Positions 1 through 8,352 of a DNA stretch of 52,689 nt are shown here, piece by piece. Position 1 is the stretch's first letter. Each line of letters begins with the position of its first letter. Position numbers and translations under genes: made by a program. The stretch comes from CAZISM01 sp964541895 (lineage in GTDB: Bacteria; Zhuqueibacterota; Zhuqueibacteria; Residuimicrobiales; Residuimicrobiaceae). The DNA lies in NCBI GenBank assembly GCA_964541895.1, contig CAZISM010000026.1, positions 1 to 52,689 of the forward strand. Direction: 5' to 3'. The notes under the pieces are model-generated. The model made no database searches. It was not told the DNA's origin and worked only from the letters and a program-made list of their open reading frames with translations.

Positions 1-295
1 GCAGGCGGTCGGCGAGATAGGCGTTGATCTTTTTGAAAAAATAATAGGGCGATTCGCTCTGTTTGCTGCTGAAAGCGATCGTCCAGCACAACACGCCCGG
101 CAGCAGCACCACGGCGCCGCCGCCGCCGCGCCGTCGCAGCACCGCTACGCCGTCCTGCCGACAACGGTCCAGCCTTACCTCTTTGCGAACCTCTTGCGAA
201 TAGCCGACGACAACCGCTGTGCCCCGCGGCTCCCACCACTCCTGCAACAGCGGTTGTTCGCCCAGGTGATCGAACAAATGATCGCGAATATCCAT
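1..295 (-). CDS. lipoate-protein ligase A-like protein, partial (N-terminal part)
   Basis: The gene runs off the left edge of the window, so only about 98 N-terminal residues are present. They contain the signature of the biotin/lipoate ligase (BPL_LplA_LipB) fold: a VVVGYSQ strand, then a basic glycine-rich loop, VLRRRGGGGAVVL, then LCWTIAF. In LplA this loop binds the lipoyl-adenylate, so the protein probably attaches or transfers lipoate (or octanoate) to E2 or GcvH subunits. The start is taken at ATG 295; an in-frame GTG 33 bases upstream is an alternative, and neither has a clear ribosome binding site. A related biotin-ligase-like or uncharacterised family member cannot be excluded without the C-terminal half. 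Confidence 0.75.
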   Translation of the reverse strand, partial: MDIRDHLFDHLGEQPLLQEWWEPRGTAVVVGYSQEVRKEVRLDRCRQDGVAVLRRRGGGGAVVLLPGVLCWTIAFSSKQSESPYYFFKKINAYLADRL

Positions 296-400
296 GTTGT
301 TTGTGTTTTCGCCGTGCTGATGCTTCACACTGAAAGAACGTATAGCTGTTGATCGGTAAAGCCGCCCTGGCGGGCGAGAGGCAGGCAGCTCCCGCTCAGG

Positions 401-1804
401 TCAATCCCCGGTCAAAACGCCAGGCCGCTCCCTTTTATCGAAAAAAATCAGCAGCATCATCGCCATGGACAGCCACAAGGGCATCGTGGTCCGGCTGGCG
501 GAGGTCGCTAAATGCCAGTGAAGATCCATCGGCGTGCCGAAGTAAATGAGAAAAATACCAAAATAATACAAAAGCAGGCTGAGCACCGAGATCAAAAACC
601 AAGGGGCCTGCTTTTTCACAAAGGATTTGCCGATAGTCAGAAGAACGATCAGTATGGCGAGAGCAAAATAGATGTGGAAATTCGACAAAAGGGTCGCCAG
701 TACAATACTGCCCGTATGGGTAAACAGATCGTCCGCCCTTGTCAAAATCCTGGCAAAGAATTCCGGACTAAAGAGTCCCAGGTCGTTATCGATGGCCCAC
801 AGTTTTTTGTACCTCGCCCACCATATCGTCGGAAAAACGGCCATCAGCGAAAAAATTCCCAGGATGGCGAACGATCGACGGAATCGGCGTACCAATCTCC
901 GCCCAAACGTGGCAAGATACAGGGTCATGCCGGTGATCAGACAAACGCACAACAGCAGGCCCTCATTTTTCAAATTAGAGATCAAACTCAAGCAAACCAC
1001 CAGGCCGATGACATCTTCAGTATTCCCGTCATTCAGGATCACAAATAATATTCCGATGCACAGCGAATAGATCAACGCCAAATAGCCGTCCATATACCCG
1101 TTCCAGGCAAATTCCCCGATAGCCAACACCAGCAACAGGGAAAGGAGAAAACGTCCAAAGTCGCTGAAAATCCTTCTCAGCCACAACAGGCACATAACCA
1201 GAATGACCAAAAGACTTTGCCGTGGCAGAAAGTCGTTCCAGACTCTGCCGAAAAAAGAGATTTGGGCCCCCATAAAAGGAATTAGTTTAGGATAATCGGG
1301 ATGAGACCAACCGAACTGATTCCAGGGCAGGGCGTTGAACAATCCATGATCAAAATAGAGTTTTTTGGCATGAAAGAACCAGATGCTTCTGGCATCCCAG
1401 CCATCAAGGGGGGTTCCAAACATCATGCCTGCATAGAGAACAAGAAAAAGCGCCGGCGCGCCATTTTTCCAGTCGGTGATAACTGGCCGAAGGACCGCCC
1501 ATTCGCCCGCCGCATTTAAATAAAACATGACGATGCCCAGGCCGACCAAGGAAAGGTAGACGATGCCGGCCAGCGTCAAATCCCGGCAGACCAGCAGAAC
1601 GAGAAAATTCAGCAAAAGGCCGACGGAATATCTCACCGCCACGGTGCGCACGGGATCGCTGCCGACTGAGAAGATCATGTACTTGTTTACCAGCAGCAGT
1701 CCCAGGAAATAGAACGAGACGGTATATAAAAAGCTAATCACCAGTACATAGAAAAACATATTTGCCACGCTCTCTGGAATTACATATGAGGGATGGTTTT
1801 TCAT
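401..1804 (-). CDS. polytopic membrane protein, GT-C glycosyltransferase-like
   Basis: This 467-residue protein consists largely of hydrophobic helices (a dozen or more). The long loop after the first helices carries DGWDARSIWFFHAKK followed by a conserved-looking HPDYPKLIPF stretch. An acidic residue in the first large external loop is typical of GT-C transferases, which use polyprenyl-phosphate sugars. The gene directly follows a GT2 enzyme of the kind that makes such donors, and its start overlaps the end of that gene by about 70 bases, so the two are probably co-transcribed. The family call rests on topology and context, not on a diagnostic motif. ATG 1804 is preferred; ATG 1759 is an alternative that would reduce the overlap. 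A short GC-rich inverted repeat near 361-375 lies just after the stop, but it is too weak to call a terminator. Confidence 0.6.
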   Translation of the reverse strand: MKNHPSYVIPESVANMFFYVLVISFLYTVSFYFLGLLLVNKYMIFSVGSDPVRTVAVRYSVGLLLNFLVLLVCRDLTLAGIVYLSLVGLGIVMFYLNAAGEWAVLRPVITDWKNGAPALFLVLYAGMMFGTPLDGWDARSIWFFHAKKLYFDHGLFNALPWNQFGWSHPDYPKLIPFMGAQISFFGRVWNDFLPRQSLLVILVMCLLWLRRIFSDFGRFLLSLLLVLAIGEFAWNGYMDGYLALIYSLCIGILFVILNDGNTEDVIGLVVCLSLISNLKNEGLLLCVCLITGMTLYLATFGRRLVRRFRRSFAILGIFSLMAVFPTIWWARYKKLWAIDNDLGLFSPEFFARILTRADDLFTHTGSIVLATLLSNFHIYFALAILIVLLTIGKSFVKKQAPWFLISVLSLLLYYFGIFLIYFGTPMDLHWHLATSASRTTMPLWLSMAMMLLIFFDKRERPGVLTGD

Positions 1805-2825
1805 TGATTCGGAAAAATATGTTTTTTGAATGGTCGTTGTATTGGACCGGCCAGGCGCTTGCAATGATTTGTTCAAAAAACCATCTCTTGCCGACAAGTT
1901 TGTCAGAAACTTTGTAATCGGAAAGCTCGCGAACCCTGATCATGGTCACGACCTCCTGTACCAGCTCCGGCAGCACGTTTTCTCCAGATCGGGCTTGCGC
2001 AAGAGAAGCATGCAGCGAACGCAACTTGGATATGGAGAATTGCGCCGCCACCGTACCGACGACCTTGTGCGGAGCACATACGAACAGGTACATAACCAGC
2101 AACAGGAAAAAAACAAAACGCTCCATACCGGCTTTTCTCTTGATGATGTTGAAATAAATGATATACCAGAGCGCCATCAGACCATCCTTAAATCCGATTT
2201 TTTTTCCTTCTTCATAGGTACGCCCGTAATAGGAAATGGGAACTTCATATATCCTTAATTTGCTTTGAGCGACGAACGCCGTAAGCTCGATTTCCATGCC
2301 GAATCCCCTGCTTTTCAATTCGAAATTTTTCAGCACCGAGCTCTTGAAAACCTTGTAACCGGTTTCGATGTCCGTCATATTCAGGTTGGTGAAGCAGTTC
2401 GATAAAAAGGTAAGAAACTTGTTGGCCAGGTAATGATAAAAATATAAAACCCGACTTGCCTTTTTTACCAGAAATCTGCTGCCGTACACAACATCCGCTC
2501 TGCCCTCCAGGATCGGGTTCAGGCAGCTTTCCAAATCGACGGGGTTATATTCCAGGTCAGCGTCCTGTATGGCGATGATATCACCGGTGACGTGCTTTAA
2601 GGCGAAATTGATGGCCGCGGTTTTGCCCTGATTCCGGGCGAGTTGAAAAATTTTTACGCATGGATTGTTTGCCGCATAGGCTTGCATGATTTGAAAGCTA
2701 TGGTCCGTAGAGCCGTCATCGACCATAATTATTTCGTAAATAAAATTTTGCTCAAAAAGCTGTTCAAAAACCTGCGGTAATGACTTTTCCTCATTGTAGA
2801 CAGGGACAAGAATACTAACCTTCAT
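1734..2825 (-). CDS. GT2 glycosyltransferase, dolichyl-phosphate mannose synthase-like, with C-terminal extension
   Basis: The first 220 or so residues form a GT-A catalytic domain of family 2: ILVPVYNEEKSLP at the N-terminus, MVDDGSTD, then IIAIQDADLEYNP, which holds the metal-binding acidic motif, and a later DIETGYKVF segment. These features match the polyprenyl-phosphate hexose synthase branch, which transfers a sugar from a nucleotide donor to a lipid carrier on the cytoplasmic face. The protein continues with one membrane helix near residue 240 and about 100 further residues (ELSDYKVSD, IIASAWPVQY) not found in minimal synthases. ATG 2825 has GGGGAG upstream, which decides against the longer reading frame. 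It overlaps the next gene, a GT-C-like membrane protein that could use its product. Confidence 0.85.
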   Translation of the reverse strand: MKVSILVPVYNEEKSLPQVFEQLFEQNFIYEIIMVDDGSTDHSFQIMQAYAANNPCVKIFQLARNQGKTAAINFALKHVTGDIIAIQDADLEYNPVDLESCLNPILEGRADVVYGSRFLVKKASRVLYFYHYLANKFLTFLSNCFTNLNMTDIETGYKVFKSSVLKNFELKSRGFGMEIELTAFVAQSKLRIYEVPISYYGRTYEEGKKIGFKDGLMALWYIIYFNIIKRKAGMERFVFFLLLVMYLFVCAPHKVVGTVAAQFSISKLRSLHASLAQARSGENVLPELVQEVVTMIRVRELSDYKVSDKLVGKRWFFEQIIASAWPVQYNDHSKNIFFRINEKPSLICNSRERGKYVFLCTGD

Positions 2826-3167
2826 GGCAATACTCCCCGAACGAAAAATGAACGGTTGCCGAAAACGGCATCTGGACGAAAAGGCGGCTTCTGCTCCAGC
2901 CACGTGCTGCCAGATCTAAAGCACGGCGAAACAATCTATCGATTCGCACAGTGAAAAACAAGAACATTATTTGCCCCCGCGCCATTGAGCCATGATGACG
3001 AGTGAACGCCCTATCCGTGTCCGTTCTCAAGGGTCCGCCCTCATGGATCAAAGCGTTGCGATACGTCCCTGACGGCCGGAGGTGAATCGGCAGAGGGGAA
3101 TTGCCCATCGACCTCGAATTCTCGTTTTTTTTCTGTCAAATATTGGCAATGTTATGTATATTGTACC
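2826..3167. other. divergent intergenic region
   Basis: 342 bases separate the GT2 gene (minus strand) from the mevalonate operon (plus strand). No convincing coding sequence is seen; the minus-strand frame across it has atypical composition and no ribosome binding site. The right end holds the candidate promoter of the mevalonate operon. No strong hairpin or repeat was found by eye. Confidence 0.6.
3133..3162 (+). promoter_or_regulatory. candidate sigma70 promoter of the mevalonate operon
   Basis: CTGTCA (3133-3138, four of six consensus -35 bases) is followed after 18 bases by TATATT (3157-3162, five of six -10 bases). The -10 box ends only five bases before ATG 3168, so transcription would begin at or next to the start codon. 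No Shine-Dalgarno sequence precedes the ATG. Both facts fit a leaderless mRNA, but this is inferred from sequence only. Confidence 0.4.
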
Positions 3168-4208
3168 ATGAACGCTAAAGGCATGACAACGTTCGCCAAT
3201 ATCCCCCTGCAGTGGGTGGGGCCGGTGCGCATCACAGGACCGGTCGTGAACGGAGAGCTTACCGTGCCGCTGGCCACCTTCGAGTCACCGCTGTGGCCGT
3301 CAGTCAACCGCGGCGCCCGCGTCTCCGTGCTCGGCGGCGGCATCCTCGGCGTCGTAACCGACGAGCGCATGACCCGTTCGGTGGTCGTTGAAGCCGTCGA
3401 CGCCCTGCACGCCCTCAAAACCGGACACTGGCTGCAGGAGCACCGGGACCAGCTGGCTGAACAGACCAGCCAAACCAGCCGCTTTTGCCGGCTCCTCGAT
3501 TGCCATATTCAATACGTCGGCAATCTCGTTTACATCCGCTTCGAATTCAACACCGCCGATGCCGGCGGCCACAACATGGTCACCAAAGCGGCTGATCGAT
3601 TGCTGCACTATCTCCTGCAGCAGGATGAGCGGCTGCGCTATGTTTCGATCTCGGCCAATTACTGCACGGATAAAAAAGTTTCTGCTGTGAACGGGATCCT
3701 CGGCCGCGGCAAGCACGTGGTCGCCGAGTTGATGGTTCCGGAAAAAATATGCCGGCGCTATTTGAAAACCAGCCCGGGCCGTATGGCGGACCTGCATATA
3801 AAGAAAAATCTGCTCGGCTCCATCCTCGCCGGCAGTCTGCGCTCGGCCAACGCCCATGTGGCCAATATGCTGCTGGCGTTCTATCTTGCCACCGGACAGG
3901 ACGCCGCCAATATCGTGGAAGGGTCGCAGGCTGTCGTGCATTGCGAAGCGCGCGGCGAAGACCTCTATTTTTCCGTAACCCTGCCCAACATTATCGTCGG
4001 CACCGTGGGCAACGGCAAAGAACTGGACTTTGTGCAAACCAATCTGCAGCGGCTGGGATGCCTGGAATCACGCCCGGCCGGCGAGAACGCGCGCCGATTG
4101 GCCGTGATCACCGCCGCTGTGGTCCTGTGCGGCGAACTGTCGCTGCTGGCGGCGCAGACCAATCCGGGCGAACTCATGGCCGCGCATGAAAAATGGGAGC
4201 GCCCATGA
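3168..4208 (+). CDS. mvaA: hydroxymethylglutaryl-CoA reductase, class I-like
   Basis: This enzyme reduces HMG-CoA to mevalonate and here heads a mevalonate operon. The four catalytic positions of the family are recognisable: Glu39 in ATFESPLWPSVNRG, Lys169/170 in NYCTDKK, Asp245 in GQDAAN, and His340 in the C-terminal MAAHEK. Other family blocks are DAGGHNMVTKA (coenzyme binding) and VGTVGNGKEL. The TDKK lysine block and C-terminal histidine resemble class I (archaeal/eukaryotic) more than class II reductases. At 346 residues it is short but complete as a catalytic domain with no membrane anchor. The block around Glu39 differs from the usual TTEGxLVAS form. ATG 3168 is used, with ATG 3183 possible. 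The stop overlaps the next start (ATGA at 4205). Confidence 0.93.
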   Translation: MNAKGMTTFANIPLQWVGPVRITGPVVNGELTVPLATFESPLWPSVNRGARVSVLGGGILGVVTDERMTRSVVVEAVDALHALKTGHWLQEHRDQLAEQTSQTSRFCRLLDCHIQYVGNLVYIRFEFNTADAGGHNMVTKAADRLLHYLLQQDERLRYVSISANYCTDKKVSAVNGILGRGKHVVAELMVPEKICRRYLKTSPGRMADLHIKKNLLGSILAGSLRSANAHVANMLLAFYLATGQDAANIVEGSQAVVHCEARGEDLYFSVTLPNIIVGTVGNGKELDFVQTNLQRLGCLESRPAGENARRLAVITAAVVLCGELSLLAAQTNPGELMAAHEKWERP

Positions 4209-5248
4209 GCGAACCCACCAACCGGCGCAAGATGCAGCACGTGGATATCGTGGCCCGCGACGAAGAGATCGATCGCCGCAAAAACTATTTCGACCGTCTC
4301 CATCTGGTGCACCGCGGCCTGCCGGAGATCAATCTCGACGACGTCGACACCTCCACGGTCTTTCTCGGCAAACGTCTCTCCGCACCCCTGCTGATCTCAT
4401 CCATGACCGGCGGCGATTACCCGGAACTGCGCGCCATCAATCGCAACCTCGCCCTGGCCGCCGAAGCCACCGGCATCGCCATGGCCGTGGGCTCGCAACG
4501 GGTGCTCTTTACCCACCCGGAATCGCGCGACAGCTTTGCCCTGCGCGAGTTCGCGCCCTCTGCCCTTTTGTTCGCCAACCTCGGCGCCGTACAGCTGAAC
4601 TATGGCTTTACCATTGACCACTGCCGCGAGGCGCTGGCGGTGCTGCAGGCGGACGCGCTTTATTTTCATCTCAATCCCCTGCAGGAAGCGGTGCAACCCG
4701 AAGGCAATGTAAATTTTTCTCATCTGATCGAAGGGATCGCCGGGATCGACCGGCATCTGGGTCGGCCGGTGATCCTGAAAGAGGTGGGCGCCGGCCTGTC
4801 CGTTCAGGACGTTCGCCTGGCTATGAAACACGGCCTGCGTTACTTTGATGTGGCCGGCAGCGGCGGCACCTCGTGGAGCCGCATCGAACATTTCCGTCAT
4901 GACCATGGCTCCAACTCCAGCGCCGGGCTCCTGTTCCAGGATTGGGGCATTCCCACCCCCCTGGCCTTGCTGCAGCTGAAACCCGTACGCAAAGAGATCA
5001 CCTTGCTGGCCTCCGGAGGCATCCGCAACGGCATCGATGTCGTCAAAGCCGTGATCCTGGGCGCACGTTTGGCCGGGCTGGCCTCCCCCTTTCTGCGGCC
5101 GGCCATGGTCTCGGCAGAGCAGGTGATCGAAACCATAAACCGGCTCAAACATGAAATAAAGATTGCCATGTTCCTGTTAGGGATTAGTAACATTGACCAG
5201 TTGACCTGTAACGACCTGCTCTTTCTGACACCCCCGGAGACTTTTTAA
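4205..5248 (+). CDS. fni: type 2 isopentenyl-diphosphate delta-isomerase (FMN-dependent)
   Basis: This enzyme interconverts IPP and DMAPP using reduced FMN and Mg2+, the last step needed to start prenyl chain synthesis. The 347-residue TIM barrel shows the family signatures: RRKMQHVDI at the N-terminus, SSMTGGD, AVGSQR, HLNPLQE, ILKEVGAGL, DVAGSGGTSW and the FMN phosphate-binding SGGIRNGIDVVKA near the C-terminus. ATG 4205 is chosen because it overlaps the mvaA stop as ATGA, the usual arrangement in this operon; a start 12 bases upstream is also open. It is unrelated in fold to the type 1 (Nudix) isomerase, and the type 2 form commonly accompanies bacterial and archaeal mevalonate genes. Confidence 0.96.
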   Translation: MSEPTNRRKMQHVDIVARDEEIDRRKNYFDRLHLVHRGLPEINLDDVDTSTVFLGKRLSAPLLISSMTGGDYPELRAINRNLALAAEATGIAMAVGSQRVLFTHPESRDSFALREFAPSALLFANLGAVQLNYGFTIDHCREALAVLQADALYFHLNPLQEAVQPEGNVNFSHLIEGIAGIDRHLGRPVILKEVGAGLSVQDVRLAMKHGLRYFDVAGSGGTSWSRIEHFRHDHGSNSSAGLLFQDWGIPTPLALLQLKPVRKEITLLASGGIRNGIDVVKAVILGARLAGLASPFLRPAMVSAEQVIETINRLKHEIKIAMFLLGISNIDQLTCNDLLFLTPPETF

Positions 5249-5265
5249 TCACACAGGGCTATGAT

Positions 5266-6435
5266 ATGAACGTCGGCATTGAGGCGATCAGCTTTTATAT
5301 CCCCAAATACTATATCGATTTAAAAACCATTGCCGCCCAGCGGCAGGAAGACGCGGCCAAATACTATGTCGGCATCGGCCAGGAAAAGATGGCCGTACCG
5401 CCGCCGGACGAGGACATTGTCACCATGGCGGCCAATGCAGCGGCGCAAGTCCTGGCGGGCAAAGACACCTCTGCCATCCGCACCCTCCTGCTTGCCACCG
5501 AATCGGGCATCGATCAATCCAAAGCCGCCGGCATTTATGTGCACCATCTCCTGGGCCTGGCGCCCCACTGCCGGGTGGTGGAAATGAAACAGGCCTGTTA
5601 CAGCGCCACGGCCGGACTGCAACTGGCGCTGCCGCTGGTGGCGCTGAATCCGCAGCAAAAGGTGCTCGTCATCGCCGCGGACATTGCCCGCTACGGCCTC
5701 GGCACAGCCGGCGAGCCGACCCAGGGAGCCGGCGCGGTTGCCATGCTCATTTCCAGCCGGCCCGACGTTATGTCGTTCGACGCCGGATCAGGACTCTACA
5801 GCGAAGATGTCATGGATTTCTGGCGCCCCAATTATCTGGATGAAGCGCTGGTGGACGGCAAATATTCCATTAAAATTTATCTCAAAGCACTGGCCGAAGC
5901 CTGGAAAGAGTATCAAAACCTGTCCGGACACACCTTTAAAGATTTTTATCGCTTTTGCTATCACCTGCCCTTTACACGCATGGCCGACAAGGCTCATCAC
6001 TATCTCAGCAGGCTGGTTCTGGGACACGAGCTGTCGGACCAGGAGGTTCAGACACATCTGGAAGACGGCTTGCGCTATGGACGCATCGTGGGCAATGTCT
6101 ATACCGCTTCGCTTTACCTGGGCCTGATCTCACAGCTGGATCATGCAAATGATCTTGCCGGCAAACGATTGGGACTGTTCAGTTACGGCTCCGGCTGCGT
6201 GGCTGAATTTTTCAGCGGTCAGGTAGCCGGCGACTACCGCCGCCATCTCCATACAGATCTTCATCAGCTACAGCTGCAAGATCGTGAAGAGCTGGATTAC
6301 GAAACCTATCGACACTTTTATTCTTTCCGCCATTCCGTCGACGGCAGCGCCAGCCTGACCCCGGTTTTCAAGACCGGCCGGTTTCGCTTCCGCGGCCTGC
6401 AACAGCACAAACGGCTGTACGAAACAAGATCATGA
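5266..6435 (+). CDS. mvaS: hydroxymethylglutaryl-CoA synthase
   Basis: The enzyme condenses acetyl-CoA with acetoacetyl-CoA to give HMG-CoA. The 389-residue thiolase-fold protein has the acyl-accepting cysteine Cys111 in EMKQACYSATAG, a glutamate in ATESGIDQSKA that fits the general base, and His233 in RFCYHLPFTRMADKA. The C-terminal GLFSYGSGCVAEFFSG loop is also typical. It begins 17 bases after fni and ends in an ATGA overlap with mvaK1. No acetoacetyl-CoA thiolase gene lies in the operon, so that substrate must come from a thiolase encoded elsewhere. Confidence 0.96.
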   Translation: MNVGIEAISFYIPKYYIDLKTIAAQRQEDAAKYYVGIGQEKMAVPPPDEDIVTMAANAAAQVLAGKDTSAIRTLLLATESGIDQSKAAGIYVHHLLGLAPHCRVVEMKQACYSATAGLQLALPLVALNPQQKVLVIAADIARYGLGTAGEPTQGAGAVAMLISSRPDVMSFDAGSGLYSEDVMDFWRPNYLDEALVDGKYSIKIYLKALAEAWKEYQNLSGHTFKDFYRFCYHLPFTRMADKAHHYLSRLVLGHELSDQEVQTHLEDGLRYGRIVGNVYTASLYLGLISQLDHANDLAGKRLGLFSYGSGCVAEFFSGQVAGDYRRHLHTDLHQLQLQDREELDYETYRHFYSFRHSVDGSASLTPVFKTGRFRFRGLQQHKRLYETRS

Positions 6436-7430
6436 CCGCAAGCGCGCCCGGCAAACTCATTCTCTGCGGCGAACACGCCGTCGTCTACGGCCGGCCGGCC
6501 CTGGCCATGGCTGTGGATCGCTTCACCGAATGCCGCGTGCAAGGCGTCGAGGATGATGCCGTTTACCTCAACCTCACAGACCTCCAACACCCTTCTGTCT
6601 GGCGTCCCCAACAACTGCTGCACCACAGCCGGGAAATTCTGAAACGCTACTCCCTTTTTCAGCAAGGTCAATTGCCGATCCGCCGCGTGGCCCAACGCAG
6701 CAGCGACGTGCCGGCGTACCTGATAGAACTGATCCACCGGCTGAAGCAAGCGTGGCAGCCGTGCCGGATCGACATCTGCTCCACCATCCCCATCGGCAGC
6801 GGCATGGGTTCCTCTGCCAGCCTGCTCACCAGCATGGCTCTGGCTCTTCTTCATTTTTGCGGCAATGAGATCAGCAGCAACGATTTGCAGGAACTGGTCA
6901 TGGCGGGCGAACGACTATACCACGGTCACCCCAGCGGCGTCGATGCCTGGTTGACGATCCATGGCGGCATGGTCCGGTTTCAGCACGGCGAAGCAAAACC
7001 ACTGCCCTTGTTGACCAGGCCTCTGTATCTGGTCCATACCGGTAAACCGGAGAGCTCCACCGGCGAGTGTGTACAATACGTTCGTCAACAACACGGCCAT
7101 TCGGCCATATGGCAAGAGTTTGAGCAGGTGTGCGACCGGTTCGAAACCGCCATCATCCGGTCACAGCCGGAGAGCTTGCTGGAAGCCGTTCGCAGCAACC
7201 ACCGGCTGCTGGTGCAGTTAGGCGTAGTGCCGGCGCCGGTCCGGGAATTTATAGCCGGGATAGAGAGCGCCGGCGGCGCGGCGAAAATATCCGGCGCCGG
7301 CGCCATTGCCGGCCCTGCCGCCGGCATGGTCCTGGTTTTCAGCGACGAGCCGCCCGCAGAGCTCTGCCGGCTGAACAACTATCCCCTCATCACGGTTCAC
7401 ACGGACGAACATGGCTGCCGCATTGCTTAG
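6432..7430 (+). CDS. mvaK1: mevalonate kinase
   Basis: This GHMP-superfamily kinase phosphorylates mevalonate at the 5-hydroxyl using ATP. The three GHMP motifs are present: APGKLILCGEHAVVYG at the N-terminus, the ATP-binding IPIGSGMGSSASL, and a C-terminal KISGAGAIAGPAAGMV. HPSGVDAWLTIHGGMVRF is the mevalonate kinase form of the substrate and aspartate-base region. The length (332 residues) is normal. The start overlaps the mvaS stop by four bases, and the end overlaps the following kinase by 20 bases, so translation is probably coupled. Confidence 0.92.
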   Translation: MTASAPGKLILCGEHAVVYGRPALAMAVDRFTECRVQGVEDDAVYLNLTDLQHPSVWRPQQLLHHSREILKRYSLFQQGQLPIRRVAQRSSDVPAYLIELIHRLKQAWQPCRIDICSTIPIGSGMGSSASLLTSMALALLHFCGNEISSNDLQELVMAGERLYHGHPSGVDAWLTIHGGMVRFQHGEAKPLPLLTRPLYLVHTGKPESSTGECVQYVRQQHGHSAIWQEFEQVCDRFETAIIRSQPESLLEAVRSNHRLLVQLGVVPAPVREFIAGIESAGGAAKISGAGAIAGPAAGMVLVFSDEPPAELCRLNNYPLITVHTDEHGCRIA

Positions 7431-8352
7431 AACATCCGCACCAGGAAAATTAATGATGCTGGGCGAGCACGGCGTCCTCAACGGCGCCCGTTGTCTGGTG
7501 GCCGCGGTGGACAAACGCCTGTACGTGGATTTACGTTCGCGGGCCGACGCAAAAGTGCTGATTCAGGCAGACCATGGATGCTATGAATCCGCGTTAGCCG
7601 AGTTGCAGCCGGATGCGCGCTTTCGTTTCGTAGTGGCTGCGGTGCAGTCGATGATGGCCGAACTGCCCGCCGGCGTAGAGCTGCGCATTACCTCGGACTT
7701 TTCTCATCAGGTGGGACTGGGCTCTTCCGCCGCGGTGACGGCAGCGGTGACAGCGGCGCTGCAGAGCTGGTGTCGCCAGAGGCTGCAAACGGACGAGCTC
7801 TTCGCCGCCTGCCTGCGCATTATCCACGCCGTACAAGGCACCGGATCCGGAGCGGACGCAGCCGCCAGCATCTATGGCGGCCTGGTTTTGTACCGCATGG
7901 ATCCGCTGCTGATAATCCCCATCGCCGCGGCGCCGCCGTTGACGGTTGTTTATTGCGGCTATAAAACACCCACAGTGCAGGTTATCGATAAAGTCCAATC
8001 CCTGCAACGAAACCATGCCGAACTGTATCAACACCTCTATGGCACCATGGACCTCCTCTCGATGGCGGCGGAATCCGCCATCCGAGCCCATGACTGGGCG
8101 AAACTGGGGACGCTTTTGAACGTGAACCAGGGCTTGCTCAACGCCATCGGTGTCAGCAATGCCGATCTGGAAGAGATCATCGAACGTCTGCGCCGCGATG
8201 AAAACATCTATGGAGCCAAAATATCAGGTTCGGGATTGGGGGACTGCATCATAAGCCTTGGCACGGCTTCACAGCAGACGGTGCAGGGATTTCAACTGCC
8301 GCGGCAGGTTTTGCCGCTGGCCGTTTCACCAACTGGTATCGAGGTGGCATAA
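7411..8352 (+). CDS. mvaK2: GHMP kinase, probable phosphomevalonate kinase
   Basis: A second GHMP kinase of 313 residues sits directly between mevalonate kinase and mevalonate diphosphate decarboxylase. It has SAPGKLMMLGEHGVLNG at the N-terminus, VGLGSSAAVTAAV as the ATP loop, the GTGSGADAAASIYGGLV block favoured by phosphomevalonate kinases, and AKISGSGLGDC near the C-terminus. The predicted role is phosphorylation of mevalonate 5-phosphate to the diphosphate. The assignment combines motifs with position: it is the only step of the classical pathway otherwise missing from the operon. A second mevalonate-kinase-like activity is the main alternative. The stop shares one base with the next start (TAATG). 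Confidence 0.8.
   Translation: MAAALLRTSAPGKLMMLGEHGVLNGARCLVAAVDKRLYVDLRSRADAKVLIQADHGCYESALAELQPDARFRFVVAAVQSMMAELPAGVELRITSDFSHQVGLGSSAAVTAAVTAALQSWCRQRLQTDELFAACLRIIHAVQGTGSGADAAASIYGGLVLYRMDPLLIIPIAAAPPLTVVYCGYKTPTVQVIDKVQSLQRNHAELYQHLYGTMDLLSMAAESAIRAHDWAKLGTLLNVNQGLLNAIGVSNADLEEIIERLRRDENIYGAKISGSGLGDCIISLGTASQQTVQGFQLPRQVLPLAVSPTGIEVA

Noticed and set aside
2815..3108. 97-codon minus-strand frame upstream of the GT2 gene
   Set aside because: It overlaps the GT2 start in another frame, lacks a ribosome binding site and has atypical composition.
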